Below are positions 35,483 through 46,975 of a DNA stretch of 64,000 nt, in pieces (position 1 is the stretch's first letter; the number at the start of each line of letters is the position of its first letter). A program made the translations under genes and the position numbers. The notes under the pieces were generated by a model. It did not search any database. It saw only the letters and a list, made by a program, of their open reading frames with translations, and was not told the origin of the DNA. Origin of the DNA: Eutypa lata (lineage: Eukaryota > Ascomycota > Sordariomycetes > Xylariales > Diatrypaceae); contig JAKULF010000009.1 in assembly GCA_022661535.1 (NCBI GenBank), forward strand, positions 1,550,001 through 1,614,000, given 5' to 3'.

Positions 35483-37360
35483 ATGTCTTCACTGAGCATT
35501 GCTCATAACCACATCAGCCTTCGACCGAATTGTGGCATTTGCGGAAACACAATAATAATCAACGAAAGGATTCTTGCATGTAAGTTAATTTCCAATAAAA
35601 CCCGACAAGACTAACACCCTAACTTGCCTACCTTCAGTACTGGGCGACGCGAATTCCGCCGCTTATTCGCGTTGTACTGATACCTTAACATTTCCCGACT
35701 ACGGACACAACATGCAGCGCATGAATGGCATGCTAGTATGTCGATTTCCAAGCTGCACACGTTGTGCTGCTTCAGCCGAGGCCGCTACGGTACATCTTGA
35801 TTGCTTCGAACTATTCTTGCGGGAATGCCAATTAAAGGACGCACTGCAACAACTGTGGATATTCGCAGCCTGGCGTATAGTTTGGCGAGAAGCCTCCGTA
35901 CTTGGTCTTGACGAGTTTCCTGCCGCTGTAAATTCCTCGGTAGCCGAGAGCCTAGGGTTGCAAGAATTAAAATCGCTTCCCTTGGAGATCCTTACGATGA
36001 TCCGAAACTACTCGGCGGCAAGTCTTCTTTGGCGCTTTAACTCAGTCCTAGCACTTGCCCACCAGTCCCCCGCAGCCGTACCGGCAGGCTTGCTTTCGAT
36101 ACCGTTATGCGAGCTTTCGGCATGGGAACGCGGCGGCCTGTTGATACCCGCAACATCCCTGCATACGCATAACAATCGATTCACGTGGTATTAAAAAGGT
36201 AGAGAGATTGCCAGAGGTTCCTCGATATAAAACCTCTCGGACCGACCACTTTGCATTTGCAATCATGGACGAAAGCCGTATCAAAGGCGTAATTGCATAT
36301 CTGAAGGTAAGCCTATTCTTTATTCAATAGTTATTAGTTTTCTTCTTACATCTGTTAGTTCGGTATGTTACGTTTAAAACTACCAAGAACGACCCCTGGA
36401 ATCCAAGTCTGGGACACCCCAACGCCTCTTGATTTATATCATTGCACGCTTCATCGAGCAGATATCGGGGATTCTATGCAGTTTCGTACCATCGAACTTC
36501 GAAAAGCTACGGGAATCACTTTTTTCTTTTCCTTTAGACAAGTTTATGATATTCATTTTCATACTACTACGACCCCATCCGCTAGCAAGACATTCAAACG
36601 CCTTTCGCGGCGGCGTCAACCGGCTGTAACCTGGATATATCTGCCCATATCACGAAACGATCGTATCATAGCATTCGGTGTAGGACTAGAAGCCTCGGGG
36701 AGTTATTTAAGGGGGGGACCCCAGTTCCTGGTAAGTTTGTCCTCACAGCTAGTTCTCCCATTTGTTTAACAAATGTAGTTCCGCACAGACCTTGCTGGAG
36801 ACGTTGCCGTTGGCTCGGTTGAGGGAGCTCCCCGGCGGCTTTATGCTCGATACAACGCCGCCGATTGCATTCATTCACAACAGGATCAATTTGAAACCTC
36901 TTTCCATTATCGGCGTGTATCCCGGTGCAGTGAGAAAGTTAGGAATTCCCCCTTTCCTCATCCCGGGCCTGGGGATCCCCCTTTTCAGGCTGCGCACTTT
37001 TCAACTGCTCAACGGGAGAATGTGGCTCAGGCTCATATCTTTTATGGGGGAGAGAACGGGATTTGTAGAGGTATTCTCCTGGAGTATGAGAATGGGGGAC
37101 AGCGAGCACTGGGCCAATGTCGCCTCAACGTTGACCGGGTTAACAGCTGTGCAAAACCTGCACGTATCTGCTTTTTCCGTACATCATATTTCCGGGCCCG
37201 GACGGAGGTCCAGCTTAAGGCAATCAAAGTTGAATTTCTGCCCAAATTTGAGCAACATCATCATGTCGAAGAGGGCTGGATCTGTTCTGAAATGGCGAGT
37301 GAGCTAGATTTTTGGTTTAGTCATGAGGAATCCGACGTATCAGTTATCGTGACCGAATAA
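35483..37360 (+). pseudogene. F-box-like fungal family gene, probably frameshifted
   Basis: Exons 35483-35579, 35638-36306, 36359-36730 and 36779-37360, with good splice sites between them. Coding length is 3n+1, so one base is in excess. Exon 2 reads in one frame through CxxC (CGIC), a second Cys/His group and an F-box-like helix (LKSLPLEILTMIR), but that frame stops at 36192. The shifted frame is open from 36145 and gives IRITIDSRGIKKVERL, then a conserved-looking remainder (LAGDVAVGSVEGAPRRLYARY, ending LDFWFSHEE). I find no intron that repairs the phase. The shift lies within 36145-36191. Either a recent 1-nt insertion inactivated the gene or the base is an assembly error. The family occurs in Sordariomycetes with unknown function (from memory); substrate-adaptor activity is only inferred. 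Confidence 0.7.
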
Positions 37361-37730
37361 AATTTAATGGTTGGCGCAGCTGGCCCAGCCTGCCGTGCAG
37401 GTCTTTACAAATCCGGACAGGGCAGGGCAGGGCAGGGCAGGGTGAGAAGAGAGGCTAAGGCTGGAAAGATATGGCTGGCGAAAGGATATAAGACATTACG
37501 GAATCATAATAAGCAGTAATTATTCATATTCTAGTATTTTAATGTATCATTTACATTGGCGACGACCTGGATGATACAGAATGTAAGTAGTATACCGCGA
37601 CAACGAAACATTGCTAGTTTTGTTGCTATTTATTCGTGGCGTGAGACCAACTACTTCCCCAACCATTCTTGAATATACCATGCTCGGGTACCTACACACT
37701 ACACTGCATGGAAAGTGCGTTTTCCCATAC
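37361..37730. other. Convergent spacer with GGGCA microsatellite
   Basis: 370 bp between two convergent genes. It contains a (GGGCA)5 run at about 37416-37442 and otherwise nothing notable. Confidence 0.6.
37416..37442. repeat. (GGGCA)n microsatellite
   Basis: About five tandem GGGCA units just beyond the stop codon of the F-box-like gene. Confidence 0.85.
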
Positions 37731-38726
37731 CTAGACCGTTAAGTCCCAAATCTTTGATTGCCAGCCACGCTCTTGGTAGTATTTGAGAGCAGTATTTGGA
37801 GGTTGGGCATCATTTGATCTATTTGCCAGCCGCAATCCAGGTTTGTACTCGTCGCTCGCCAGGTAGAAGGCATGCCTCTCACCAGACTCTTGCAGTGACT
37901 TGCCAAAGTGTATAATAATCCAGCCTGATACGATCTGCATGACCGAGACGAACGCCCACCAAAGGTACCCATCCCTTTTAGACGGAAACTTCGTGCGAGG
38001 GGTGCCTGTGTTGACAAACCCCGGGGTGACATGGATGAAGGCGATTCGCTTGTTGCTGCTGTCCGCCGCAAGATAATCAAAGGCTAAGCTGGTGCACATC
38101 GTGGTGTGGTTCACGACGGGGACAATGCCCCAATTCTTGAGGCCGATGTCATCTTCGTTGATCTTCTTCTCCAAGGTTCCATTAAGTATGGACAGAACTC
38201 GAGCTTCGCGTGACTGGCGAAGCAATGGCAATAGATTCGACACTAGGCGCGCCCGAGACCAGTACGATAAGGCGTAGCAGAGTTCCAATCCTTCCTCTGT
38301 CACTAACTAGTTCGTTAGATCCCGCCAAAGAAATCGCGGCTTGGAGAACAAATAGATACTTTACATACAAATTTCCCCTTGGAAAGGCATTCCACCAGGG
38401 CTTATGCACAGAAGATCGATCTTCTTGTCCATAGAAATGATGCGCTCAGAAGCCGCGTCAATGCTTCGGATAAGGGAGACTTGGGCCTCGATGACGACGA
38501 ACTTGGAGGTGGGGGCAGACTTTCTCAACCTTTCAAGCTCGCTTCTGAATTTTGATTCCGACCTTCCTAAGATGTAGAATGTGGACGAGTACAGCATCGT
38601 TGCCAGTCTGCGTAGAGTACCGAGGCCGATGCCGCTGGTGGCACCGGCAAATACGCACACGCGCCCTTCGTGATGCTCGCTGGCAAAGCGCGAATTGGCA
38701 GCCACGACTTCGGCTGTCTTGACCAT
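37731..38726 (-). CDS. Short-chain dehydrogenase/reductase, atypical catalytic site
   Basis: Two exons, 38726-38369 and 38302-37731, giving 309 aa in frame. The 66-nt intron has donor GTATGT and acceptor TTAG. The nucleotide-binding motif GATSGIG is at residues 28-34, followed by GRSESKF at the cofactor-specificity strand. The usual NNAG is replaced by ISPGG. I see no YxxxK in the expected place; the corresponding region reads SYWSRARLVSNLL. This fits the fungal SDR subgroup often annotated as oxidoreductase in metabolite loci, where the Tyr/Lys pair is also altered. Reaction and substrate unknown. A hydrophobic stretch in exon 2 (WAFVSVMQIVSGWIIIHF) may be membrane-associated. Convergent with the frameshifted F-box-like gene. 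Confidence 0.85.
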
Positions 38727-39994
38727 TTTGAATGATGGGATACTGAGGTGGTTGCTGTTGCGGGGATCGTTCAGATCCCTATGGTTTTCGAAGTCAGGAA
38801 GGGTATTGGCAACAGCTGCTGTTTTAACAGGAAATGATCCGCAGTTAGTTGTAAGACGCACAATAGTATGTAACATATTATATGTAACCAACACACCGGT
38901 AGAATCCCTGTCGCCCGCATCCCCCTCACCCGCAACGCCCCAGGGTCTGTCTATCTCATTGATGACTAGTCAGCCTCGGAGTACTTAATACGTGGAATAT
39001 AAATTATTAGGCCAATCAAAATGGCTTCAATAAGTACTTAACTTTAGTGCTTTAGTTAGTGACGGGAGTCTTTAAGGGCTTAAGTTCATGACCCCTTCGA
39101 TTCCGTGAGGCATACCGGCTACGTATATTTGTGGTAAGGTTAACGGCCCGTCTATCAGATTTCTCAGTTCATCCCTGCTGGATCTAACAGTAGATAAATA
39201 TTTGGCACTGCGCGCCCATAAGGGATTAATTGGGTTGTCTAGTCATATTCCAGCCAGGTTGCGCCACCACCTTGTTTTTCTAGGCTCCAGTCATTTTCCT
39301 GCGGACTCCTAGACTAGGAATTGTGAATGAATTTGCATCAGTTCTGAGGTCGATACTACGGGACTGCCTAGCGGTCATGAACCTTCTAGTACTTACCACC
39401 GTAAAGCAGATGATATTGAGCTTCGTCGATTCACACTTCGTGCTACACCACAACGGGCGACAGGATAGTCATCCAGTCCTGGCAGTCAACTCGGCATGTG
39501 AACTCGGAATATATTCTCCCATGAATTAAATTCGCCGTAGTATCCATACTTGTATTGTGTAGAGTTATATCATAACGTATGTTTAGTTTATAATTTGGTG
39601 TGTTCATCATGTAAACGTATTGTGTATCAGATGAATCACCATGGTTAAATGTAGTTGCCTCACCCTCATCCCATTCTGAGCCTCACGTATATGGTACTAC
39701 TTCTGGTACATGGACCCGAGCACGGTGTTAGGGAAAGGAGATATCGGAGGTAAGCAACTTTATGTAGTATATGTTAGGGACGCGTAATATCTAGGTCGAC
39801 GGGTGTATTTTCACGTGAAGCGCCCCTGAAACCAACAGATACATGAGAAATAACAATGTGAATGTAACCCCCGAAGGGTGTCTTCTCACCTTAACCTCAC
39901 AGGTCGCACGGATATATCAACTATGTAAACACCAATATGCATAACCTTATACAGAAGCCATATCTATATACAAGTATACATCTACCTATATAAC

Positions 39995-40603
39995 CAGGCT
40001 GGCAAGTAACGCAACACAAGTCATCGTATGTACACCGATTAATATACATCACCCTAACCAACTTATCAATATCGACTTTTTCGATATTGCAATTATTACA
40101 ACGTAACGCATTAATATTAACGTTAATATACATATATAAATACCAAATATAACTCGGCGAACCCATTGTTAATGTTTACTATATAATTACATAATATCAT
40201 TAACAAATAGCTCATTTAACACCGCCATCGCCAAAATACCGAAGATTTTTATCGAGTTTCGAAGTTATAAAATAATCCAAGTACTTAAGTAATTCGTAAA
40301 GTCGGCGTCGAAAAATACAAAGCTCCGAAGTAACAAGTGGTCCGTAAGGTCGGTGATGGTCCGTAAAGTCGGTAATGGTCCGTAAAGTCGGTGACAATAT
40401 AACCGAGACATTAAAAAACGAAGTCACGATAATTATTTTCGGCTTCACTTTAACCCCTGTCACTTATGCAACACGTATAATACACTATGCAACATGTCCA
40501 TTTTCGTCCACCGCAATTTACCAAATCGAAGGTGCCGGTGCATCATAAGTAACGCAACTCACATGGTCGGGTGGTAGAGTGTGTCGCGTTACTTGCCAGC
40601 CTG
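39995..40603. mobile_element. Non-autonomous hAT-type MITE, 609 bp
   Basis: The ends are inverted: CAGGCTGGCAAGTAACGC at 39995-40012 and its exact complement at 40586-40603, with the match continuing after one mismatch (ACACA). The element is flanked on both sides by TATATAAC (39987-39994 and 40604-40611), a perfect 8-bp target-site duplication, the hallmark size for hAT transposons, whose inverted repeats also commonly begin CAG. There is no transposase frame inside. The interior has subterminal GTAACGCAAC/TGCAACA words, small palindromes (AATATCG..CGATATT and ATTAACGTTAAT) and a 19-bp tandem repeat. A full-length hAT element elsewhere in the genome would have to mobilise it. Confidence 0.9.
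40338..40394. repeat. 19-bp tandem repeat, three copies, inside the MITE
   Basis: Three adjacent units of the form TGGTCCGTAARGTCGGTRA, with one substitution relative to each other. A weaker related unit (TTCGTAAAGTCGGCG) sits about 45 bp upstream. Confidence 0.9.
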
Positions 40604-41446
40604 TATATAACGTTAGTGTCAACTTCTGGAGTGCAATGTTCTGGTATTGATTCTGTATGTCTGTAACTATCTTCTGATGGTGTAGGTATGTAGGTGTCTA
40701 GGTGCAAATGGCTGCGGAGCAGCCCATTTGCATACAATCTGTAGCCCTAGGTGCCTTAGGCATTCACTTTTCCCTAAGGAATCCATCCCCCTAGTAACCA
40801 TCACTTAGGCCACAATATTGACACCTCACCTGTTGACAGTTAGGTATATACATATTTTTACCTGCATCTAGACAAGGACACAGATGCACAGATGCGTAAA
40901 TATATATCTATGTAGATATGTAGTGGACCATTGTAAACTAGGCAGGGCCATGGTTGCCTAAATGACTTCCTCTTATTTACGCTTTACTTATGCCGACAAG
41001 ACTACCAATCGTGACCTAAGCCTATGCGCCTGTAATATGGACGTATGATGAGCTTATTGATAAACATATCCTTAGTCGGTCGCATACATACTTAACACTT
41101 CACGGGTACATCAATAGATACTTAGCCAAGTGTCCAATAAATACATTGTTATGTTCAAATATTAGGACTACTTAGCGAAAGCGGAACGGGACCTTTCCAA
41201 CCAACCAACTGACCATTTGGCTTGAGTTACCACCACTCAGTATCCTATGTAACTAAGAAGCTCAAGAGGTCTAGTTCAACGTGGAACGGAAACGCCGTAA
41301 AAGCGGAGCGGGTTGAAGATGAGATAAGACGTCATCCCTCTTCATTGGCAATGCTTCAAATGAGAAGACATATGAGGGGACCTATCGAATTTAAGAAGAT
41401 AGGAAGGCTTTATCGTGACAGGAGCAATGTGGAACGCCTCGGATAA

Positions 41447-42483
41447 CTATCTGTTTGAACCCTTAGAAGCAACAGATCTAGCTTTACCCGTGGGTGCGCC
41501 TTTCTTAGCTTCAGAGTCTGATGAGTCCGAGCTACTGGTGAGACCCGTTAAATCGATAACCTGGGTTGAACTCTCTTTCTTGGCTCGCTTCGGTGGTCTG
41601 CGGTCTGACTTGTCGGATGTATGGTGGGCATCTGAAGCGGGGACACGGGGTAATTCTAAAGGCCTCTTGATGCTGCCGGCCGGTGGTACTTGTGCTACCG
41701 CGATAAGAGCACCTAGGTCTTGAATAAGACGCGGGTACTCGGGTTTGGTGTTGGACGATCCTCTTCGATAAGGTGAAGTGAACTGCTTTACCTGAGAATT
41801 CGCCGCTTGTTGCCGACGCAGCTCGTCCATCATCCGGGAGCCTCGCTCTCGAAGATGCTTCTGCAAGAATTCTTTGGCAGGCTCCGACGTCTCCTTCCGG
41901 ATGTAATCTAGTAGCAGACATTGCCAGGTCGAGTACTCGACAAATTGGTTGAATTGCGGGTTGTCCTTACAACCAGGTTCATGCTTGTATGGCTCATTGT
42001 CTAGTAGAGACCGGATGGTGATAAGAACTGGTAGGGGTGAGTGAAGGGTTAACCAAGAACAGCGGTGGGTAGTTAGGTAGCGTACCTGTATTGCAATTCA
42101 TACCAAAGGCCCATGGCTCACCAGCCCATGTTCCAAGTATGCTGAGACAAACTTTGCCCTCGACGTAGAGGTTTGGGTGAATTCTCTGCCCTGAATGTTG
42201 TACGAACGTGACAGTCGGCGGTACCTTGGATTATCTCGTCAGAATCCCACGCCAAGAAAGGGGGACGGACGTCAAGAGGAGCACTCACCATCGGATACCT
42301 GTCTGGAATCTTGAGGCGAAGTTTGATCAGTTTATGCTGATAGAGTGAATCGTCGGGGCCGATAATGTAGGCGTCGAACTCCAGCAGATTATCATCCTTG
42401 AAATGGACGAAGTAGTCCGAGTTCTCCTTCTCGAGCTCTTGGCGCTCCTTCGTCATGCGCTTCACAGGCAAGGGCGTCGCCAT
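41447..42483 (-). CDS. E2 ubiquitin-conjugating enzyme (UBE2Z-like core) with SUMO-interaction-like tail
   Basis: Three exons, 42483-42289, 42224-42086 and 42027-41447, giving 304 aa in frame. The UBC core has the PPTVTF strand, the HPN motif (HPNLY) at 81-83 and the catalytic cysteine C91 in GKVCLSILGTW. The extended GTWAGEPW after the cysteine resembles UBE2Z/BIRC6-type E2s rather than UBC4/5. The E2 forms a thioester with ubiquitin or a ubiquitin-like protein and passes it on with an E3. After the core comes a charged helical region, a basic patch (RRPPKRAKK, about 254-262) and VIDLT at 268-272 followed by SSSDSSDSE: hydrophobic core plus acidic/phospho-Ser run, the classic SUMO-interaction motif layout. 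A nuclear, SUMO-linked role is inference. Confidence 0.9.
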
Positions 42484-43686
42484 GATCAATTGCAATGCGG
42501 AACTGCAAGATCGATAGGATTAAGGATCCAAGAACGATGTCCAATGTGAAATTTCGGAAATCTAGGTAGCAGTTCAACATGCTAAATCTTCTAGAAAAGC
42601 TACATGTGCTGTATGTATGAGAAATGACATGTGCTTACCTGCCTAGATGTGATTACCAGATACTTAGAAATACTGCGTGGGTATTAACTATGTATGTATG
42701 CAGGTTCGCTAACTTTGGCAGCTTCCAGGTTCAATGCAAGAGTCAATGCAAAAGTGATGGAAAAGCAGGAACCACACTTCTTTTTGACTAGGTATCAGAA
42801 ACGGGATCTCCTCGGGATAAGCCAAAAAAAAACCTTAAAACCAATTAACGTATTGTTGATGTTTCTCAAAGCGAAGCGATTGTTCTCGAGCGTTTGAATT
42901 ATTTCTTTCAAACTTGGCTATGCTACATATAGACGTACAAGAAAGTACCTGCATGTGGTTTAGTTAGGCCTTCAGGTTCACAGGTGAGTACCTGTTCTAG
43001 TCCATCTTGTTGTGAATATGGTAGGTGCTTACCTACTTAGGTGCCTAAAGTCCTTCTACTAGATGCCACCAACCACATGCAGTGTCCCCAACTACTTGTA
43101 CTTGTAAGTATCATACATGTATGTATAATTATGGAGATATGACCCCACCACCAACCTGTTACCGGTATCTACATGAAAACCAATAGACAGACAGAATATA
43201 TTTTTGGATTCTACGAATATAACAACTATCTACCACCCCTACGTAGTAGAAAAATCCCCTTACCTGAGCAGACCTGAGGTCCTCATTCACCCTTTTATGA
43301 CAACATGAGGTAACAACCCCAGGTATATATCTAAGACCGCAATCGCACAAGACGGCACCAACATGAGCTTTATCAATTTGTTAATCCAGTGCTAATGTAC
43401 CAGCCGTACAAAGTGCTTATCTTTCTCATGTCTACCTATGTGTATTTACTCGTATGTGCTGAATCATCTCCAAGATTCTCTTTTCAATGTAATGTTTCCT
43501 TCATCTCGTCTCGTAATTGTTCCATTACGAAGATACACAACACAAAGGTTACCAGCAAGACTACTTAGTTATCCCTAGAATGATCTAACCCTTTCTCTTC
43601 ACCCAAGTGGATTGACTGGCGATTTTCCAAACACCACAGTTCGTAGTATTACGCCACCCCAACTTAGCCCCTGAACTCTAGCCACA
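42484..43686. other. Divergent spacer
   Basis: 1.2 kb between the E2 gene (-) and the unknown membrane protein (+). AT-rich with TAGGTA/TACCTA words. No gene supported. Confidence 0.55.
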
Positions 43687-44163
43687 ATGACAACGACGCC
43701 AGGTCTCCTCCTCCTGCGGGGCGCACCACTTCTCTCATCTACAGCCTCGCTGTCCATGACACTCTGCGAAGATGTATTTTCCCGACCCTTCGGAAAGCCG
43801 GCCGCATCACTACGTCCGCAGGCGAACCGGCTGTTTCGGGCGCAGGTCAAGTCGTTCAGCGTCTATGGCATGACAATGACGGTGTCGTTCTATTCGCTGA
43901 GCATCGGGACTGCCATCGCGAACCGGGCACTTTCGCGAGCTGGCGGGTTGGTGCTCTCGTCGCCGGGAACAGTGGCAGGAGTAACGGGTGCAGCAGCGCA
44001 GAACAGTCGCCTAGCTGCTGGCTTGTACCTAGCTAGTGCGGTCTTCAATGCTATGCATTTCGCCTTCGCCCCGCGCGACCTCGCGCTCATGGAGGCGGTT
44101 ACCGATGAGGGCAGAGTAGAGGCGGATAAGGGCAAGGACAACTGTACAGCCATGGCTGACTGA
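43687..44163 (+). CDS. Unknown small membrane protein (158 aa)
   Basis: Single-exon frame with ACAATGACA start context. Hydrophobic segments fit about three to four membrane helices: an N-terminal stretch (residues 3-25), one around MTMTVSFYSLSIGTAIA at about 61-78, one in GGLVLSSPGTVAGVTGAAAQ, and one at about 109-127 (LAAGLYLASAVFNAMHFAF). The tail is acidic and polar. GC-rich codon use matches real genes nearby. The layout recalls small fungal DUF1772-like integral membrane proteins, but no signature allows a firm call. Not obviously linked to its neighbours. Confidence 0.6.
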   Translation: MTTTPGLLLLRGAPLLSSTASLSMTLCEDVFSRPFGKPAASLRPQANRLFRAQVKSFSVYGMTMTVSFYSLSIGTAIANRALSRAGGLVLSSPGTVAGVTGAAAQNSRLAAGLYLASAVFNAMHFAFAPRDLALMEAVTDEGRVEADKGKDNCTAMAD

Positions 44164-44954
44164 GTTAGCATGAATGTTGTACGGGGACTGGTGGCGGATT
44201 TGCCGGGCATGTTGTGTGCACTGCTGGCTTTGATTGTTGCTATGACCTAGTTAGCCTTATGTTTTCTGACCCGGTACTCGTTTACCATCATACGACACCT
44301 TTTATTATAGAATTAATCTGAATGATGCGTTTTCTACAATGCTCTTTCGTTAGCCTAACTTGTAAAGATGCCACAAGTGTCTCAATAAGCTAGAGTCTCC
44401 TTTCCCACTTCATCATCTTTTACATTCAATAGATTAATATGTAATATGAATTGATCGTGATGTTGGGTTGTAATTTGTGCAGAGCTTTGGGGGTGAAGAT
44501 GGTGCAAAAACAACCAACCCCTTTTCATTTCTTTTATTGTACACTAAATGCTCTGATTAGCGCCGATAGATGTCGCTTATTAAGATAAAATAAAATTTGA
44601 ATAATGTTATTAATATAGAGTTACCCGTAAAATCGTCATTGGTTATTTTATCAATTGTAGATAATTCGAATTTCAATTCTACGGCTTGTCCTTCCAAAGG
44701 AAAAGACGAAAGAATGGGGTGGGGTTAGTTGCACCTTGGAATGCTATTCCCGGTTGGCCCTGCTCTCATTCTGCGTGTTGCCACTGTTGGAAATATTGTT
44801 TGGAATGTGCGGGCTTTGTGTGTCACACATATGAGTCTTCCATCCAGCCATCTAAATATAAAATGACTAGAGGGCGCTATCTTTTACGTTCTCCCTATCT
44901 TGTCTTAAATCATTAATTCCAATTCCAAGCCACCCTTTCAAGCCACCCTTAACA
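44164..44954. other. Spacer between two plus-strand genes
   Basis: About 0.8 kb, strongly AT-rich around 44560-44680. The frame at 44686-44916 ends just before the next gene and has no motif. Two CAAGCCACCCTT copies lie directly upstream of the next ATG. Confidence 0.5.
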
Positions 44955-46061
44955 ATGGAAGTTCATAGCGATCCTAAACAGCAGGATGGTCTATATCCGT
45001 TCCGAGTCACTGACTTAGTTTTGAACGACCCAATCGTTCCTGCTCCACCTTCACCGCCGGGGAAGATCGATCTCAATGAAGTCCAGTCAGCCTTTCTCTC
45101 TAAGCTCGACGGCGACAAAGTCCTTGTGCCCCTACCTACAGGAAACCAAGAGAAGGCAAAGATACTTAGACAGTTCGTTCAGCATATCCCAGATGAAAGG
45201 ATTATTTATGTTATCGTCACCATCGCCGGTTCTCAATATGGAGAACAGCCTTACTGCGACGCGGGACCGAAAAGTGCTAGGAACCGGATCATGGTCGGAT
45301 TGAACAAACTGATCCAAGGAGATTTCGACAAAGCAACATTCGTCAACGGCGAACTCAGCCGGGGAGACAAGTTCGTGGGACGTGCTGACGAGTTTTGTCG
45401 ATCAAATTCAGTCGGCGAGATCATGTTCCCAAGCATCGAGAACTATATCGACGGGGAATATGTCAGCTTACAAGGTATAGGTCTAGACGAACAGCCGGGG
45501 GGACAGGGTTGGAGGAAAGGTCGCTCTAGAATCGCCCAGCAGCTTACAGCGATACCCGAGGCGATCATCCAGAAACCCGAAGTCAAACATACCTTACGAA
45601 ACCCCGCTGACTATGGCTACGCGCTCCTCTGCTGCATAAAATCGAACGGGGATCCGAAGATGTTTGCAGCACACAGCCGTGGAGTCCGTCTTCCAACCCC
45701 GAAAGGTACAGATCTCGTTGCCATCGCAATGGGCTACGGGCACTTTGGTGACAGTTGGCAATACGGCGCCGTAACCGTGGGAAAGGTGATACAGGCCTTG
45801 GTGGAACCAGAAAACGGTATCAAGCTTGATAGTGACTGGCACAAAGCGGTCACTAGAGACCCGCTCGCTGGCAGCGCAGTCTCCAGATATGACTTATTGG
45901 CTGAGGCCGTGAATGATATCAGGGACCAAAGGGCCAAGGCTGAAGAGGACGAAAGGGCCAAGGCCAAAGAGGACTCACTCCGCTCGAGATTAGCCGGTTC
46001 GTTAGCCCACTTTCACCACCAAGTTTTACATTGGCTATGTAATTGTACTCATGGTACATGA
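44955..46061 (+). CDS. Unknown 368-aa protein
   Basis: Single open frame with AACAATGGAA start context. No family recognised. Visible features: an N-terminal Pro-rich segment (PAPPSPPGK), an alternating hydrophobic/charged central region that looks like a soluble globular domain (for example the strand RIIYVIVTIAGSQYG), and a Gly-rich patch (GIGLDEQPGGQGWRKGR). Near the C-terminus a short internal repeat RAKAEEDERAKAKED probably forms a charged helix. The last 20 residues (LAHFHHQVLHWLCNCTHGT) may be a read-through past a missed intron, so the 3' end is uncertain. No signal peptide or transmembrane helix seen. Confidence 0.65.
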   Translation: MEVHSDPKQQDGLYPFRVTDLVLNDPIVPAPPSPPGKIDLNEVQSAFLSKLDGDKVLVPLPTGNQEKAKILRQFVQHIPDERIIYVIVTIAGSQYGEQPYCDAGPKSARNRIMVGLNKLIQGDFDKATFVNGELSRGDKFVGRADEFCRSNSVGEIMFPSIENYIDGEYVSLQGIGLDEQPGGQGWRKGRSRIAQQLTAIPEAIIQKPEVKHTLRNPADYGYALLCCIKSNGDPKMFAAHSRGVRLPTPKGTDLVAIAMGYGHFGDSWQYGAVTVGKVIQALVEPENGIKLDSDWHKAVTRDPLAGSAVSRYDLLAEAVNDIRDQRAKAEEDERAKAKEDSLRSRLAGSLAHFHHQVLHWLCNCTHGT

Positions 46062-46975
46062 CTTTGCATACTATTTAGGTACTTAAGTATGTTAAGATGT
46101 GTTGCCTTATCTAAGGATACGATTGCTGATCTTAAGCAGAGTAGGTGTGGCTACTCTATTTTGTTCCTATTCCTACCATGATGCGAAGGGGAGAATACCT
46201 GCTTTCCCCTATTCCGAGACGATACAGCTCGCGACTCTCCTGGACGAGAGCATCGTCCCTTCAACTCGACAAATCTTCAAGTGGTGGACATAAAATTGCG
46301 ACAAGTTAGAGTCTCCTGGCCTGAGCGAGTTCAAATATTTCAACTAGTAGAGCACGGCTTGTATCTTGTCATGGATGAATACACATCTCGACCATAGACA
46401 AAGACACCTTGGCCGGAGACTATTTCGATCACGGTCCAGGGATAGCCCACCACGGAACGATCCGGCAATGTGCAACGTGGTCTGCATCTTTTTACACATG
46501 TAATTAAATAGTCACAGTGCTATTTTGCTGTTCATTGAATAATTATCAAATCATTACTCGGTGAATTTACACTCATTCGGTTTTATGATTGCCATTCATG
46601 TCCTGCGTATAAGTAACCCAAGTGAAGTATGTAGTTGTAAGTTTACGCCAATTGCTCTCGCAACAACTTGCCAACCGTACCTGTGGGCCTTTAGGAGGGG
46701 GTCCACAGGTAGTTAGTTAGAGGTAGTCCCCCTTGCCGTGTCAGCGTGTTAGGCATCAGCTCCACATGTAATACGGCCCCACCTAAAATCTCTTGGCCGT
46801 TATGTTTGAGCGTTATGCCCGATGATGACTGGATCCCTAGCAGGCTGTGGTGTAGGATGTCCAGATCTAGGTCCAGGGATTCGAGGAGTTATAAAGGCTA
46901 ACCTGGATTGCCAAACTGTCATGCTTAAGAGTTATTGGGATATGATACACTACAACTTCGGGAGAAACCCTGAAC
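46062..46975. other. Spacer upstream of the bZIP gene
   Basis: About 0.9 kb. It contains a 9-bp-stem hairpin (TACCTGTGG at 46678-46686 with CCACAGGTA at 46703-46711). No gene supported. Confidence 0.5.

Larger units (their letters stand above)
38727..41446. other. Spacer hosting a hAT-type MITE
   Basis: 2.7 kb with no supportable gene. The notable content is the MITE at 39995-40603 with its duplication. The rest is AT-rich with frequent TAGGTA/TACATA words. Frames at 39323-39529, 40212-40463 and 41222-41446 are short and featureless. Confidence 0.55.

Noticed and set aside
46678..46711. Nine-base-pair-stem hairpin as a transcription terminator or ncRNA
   Set aside because: A single short stem in a fungal spacer has no terminator meaning, and nothing else supports an RNA gene.
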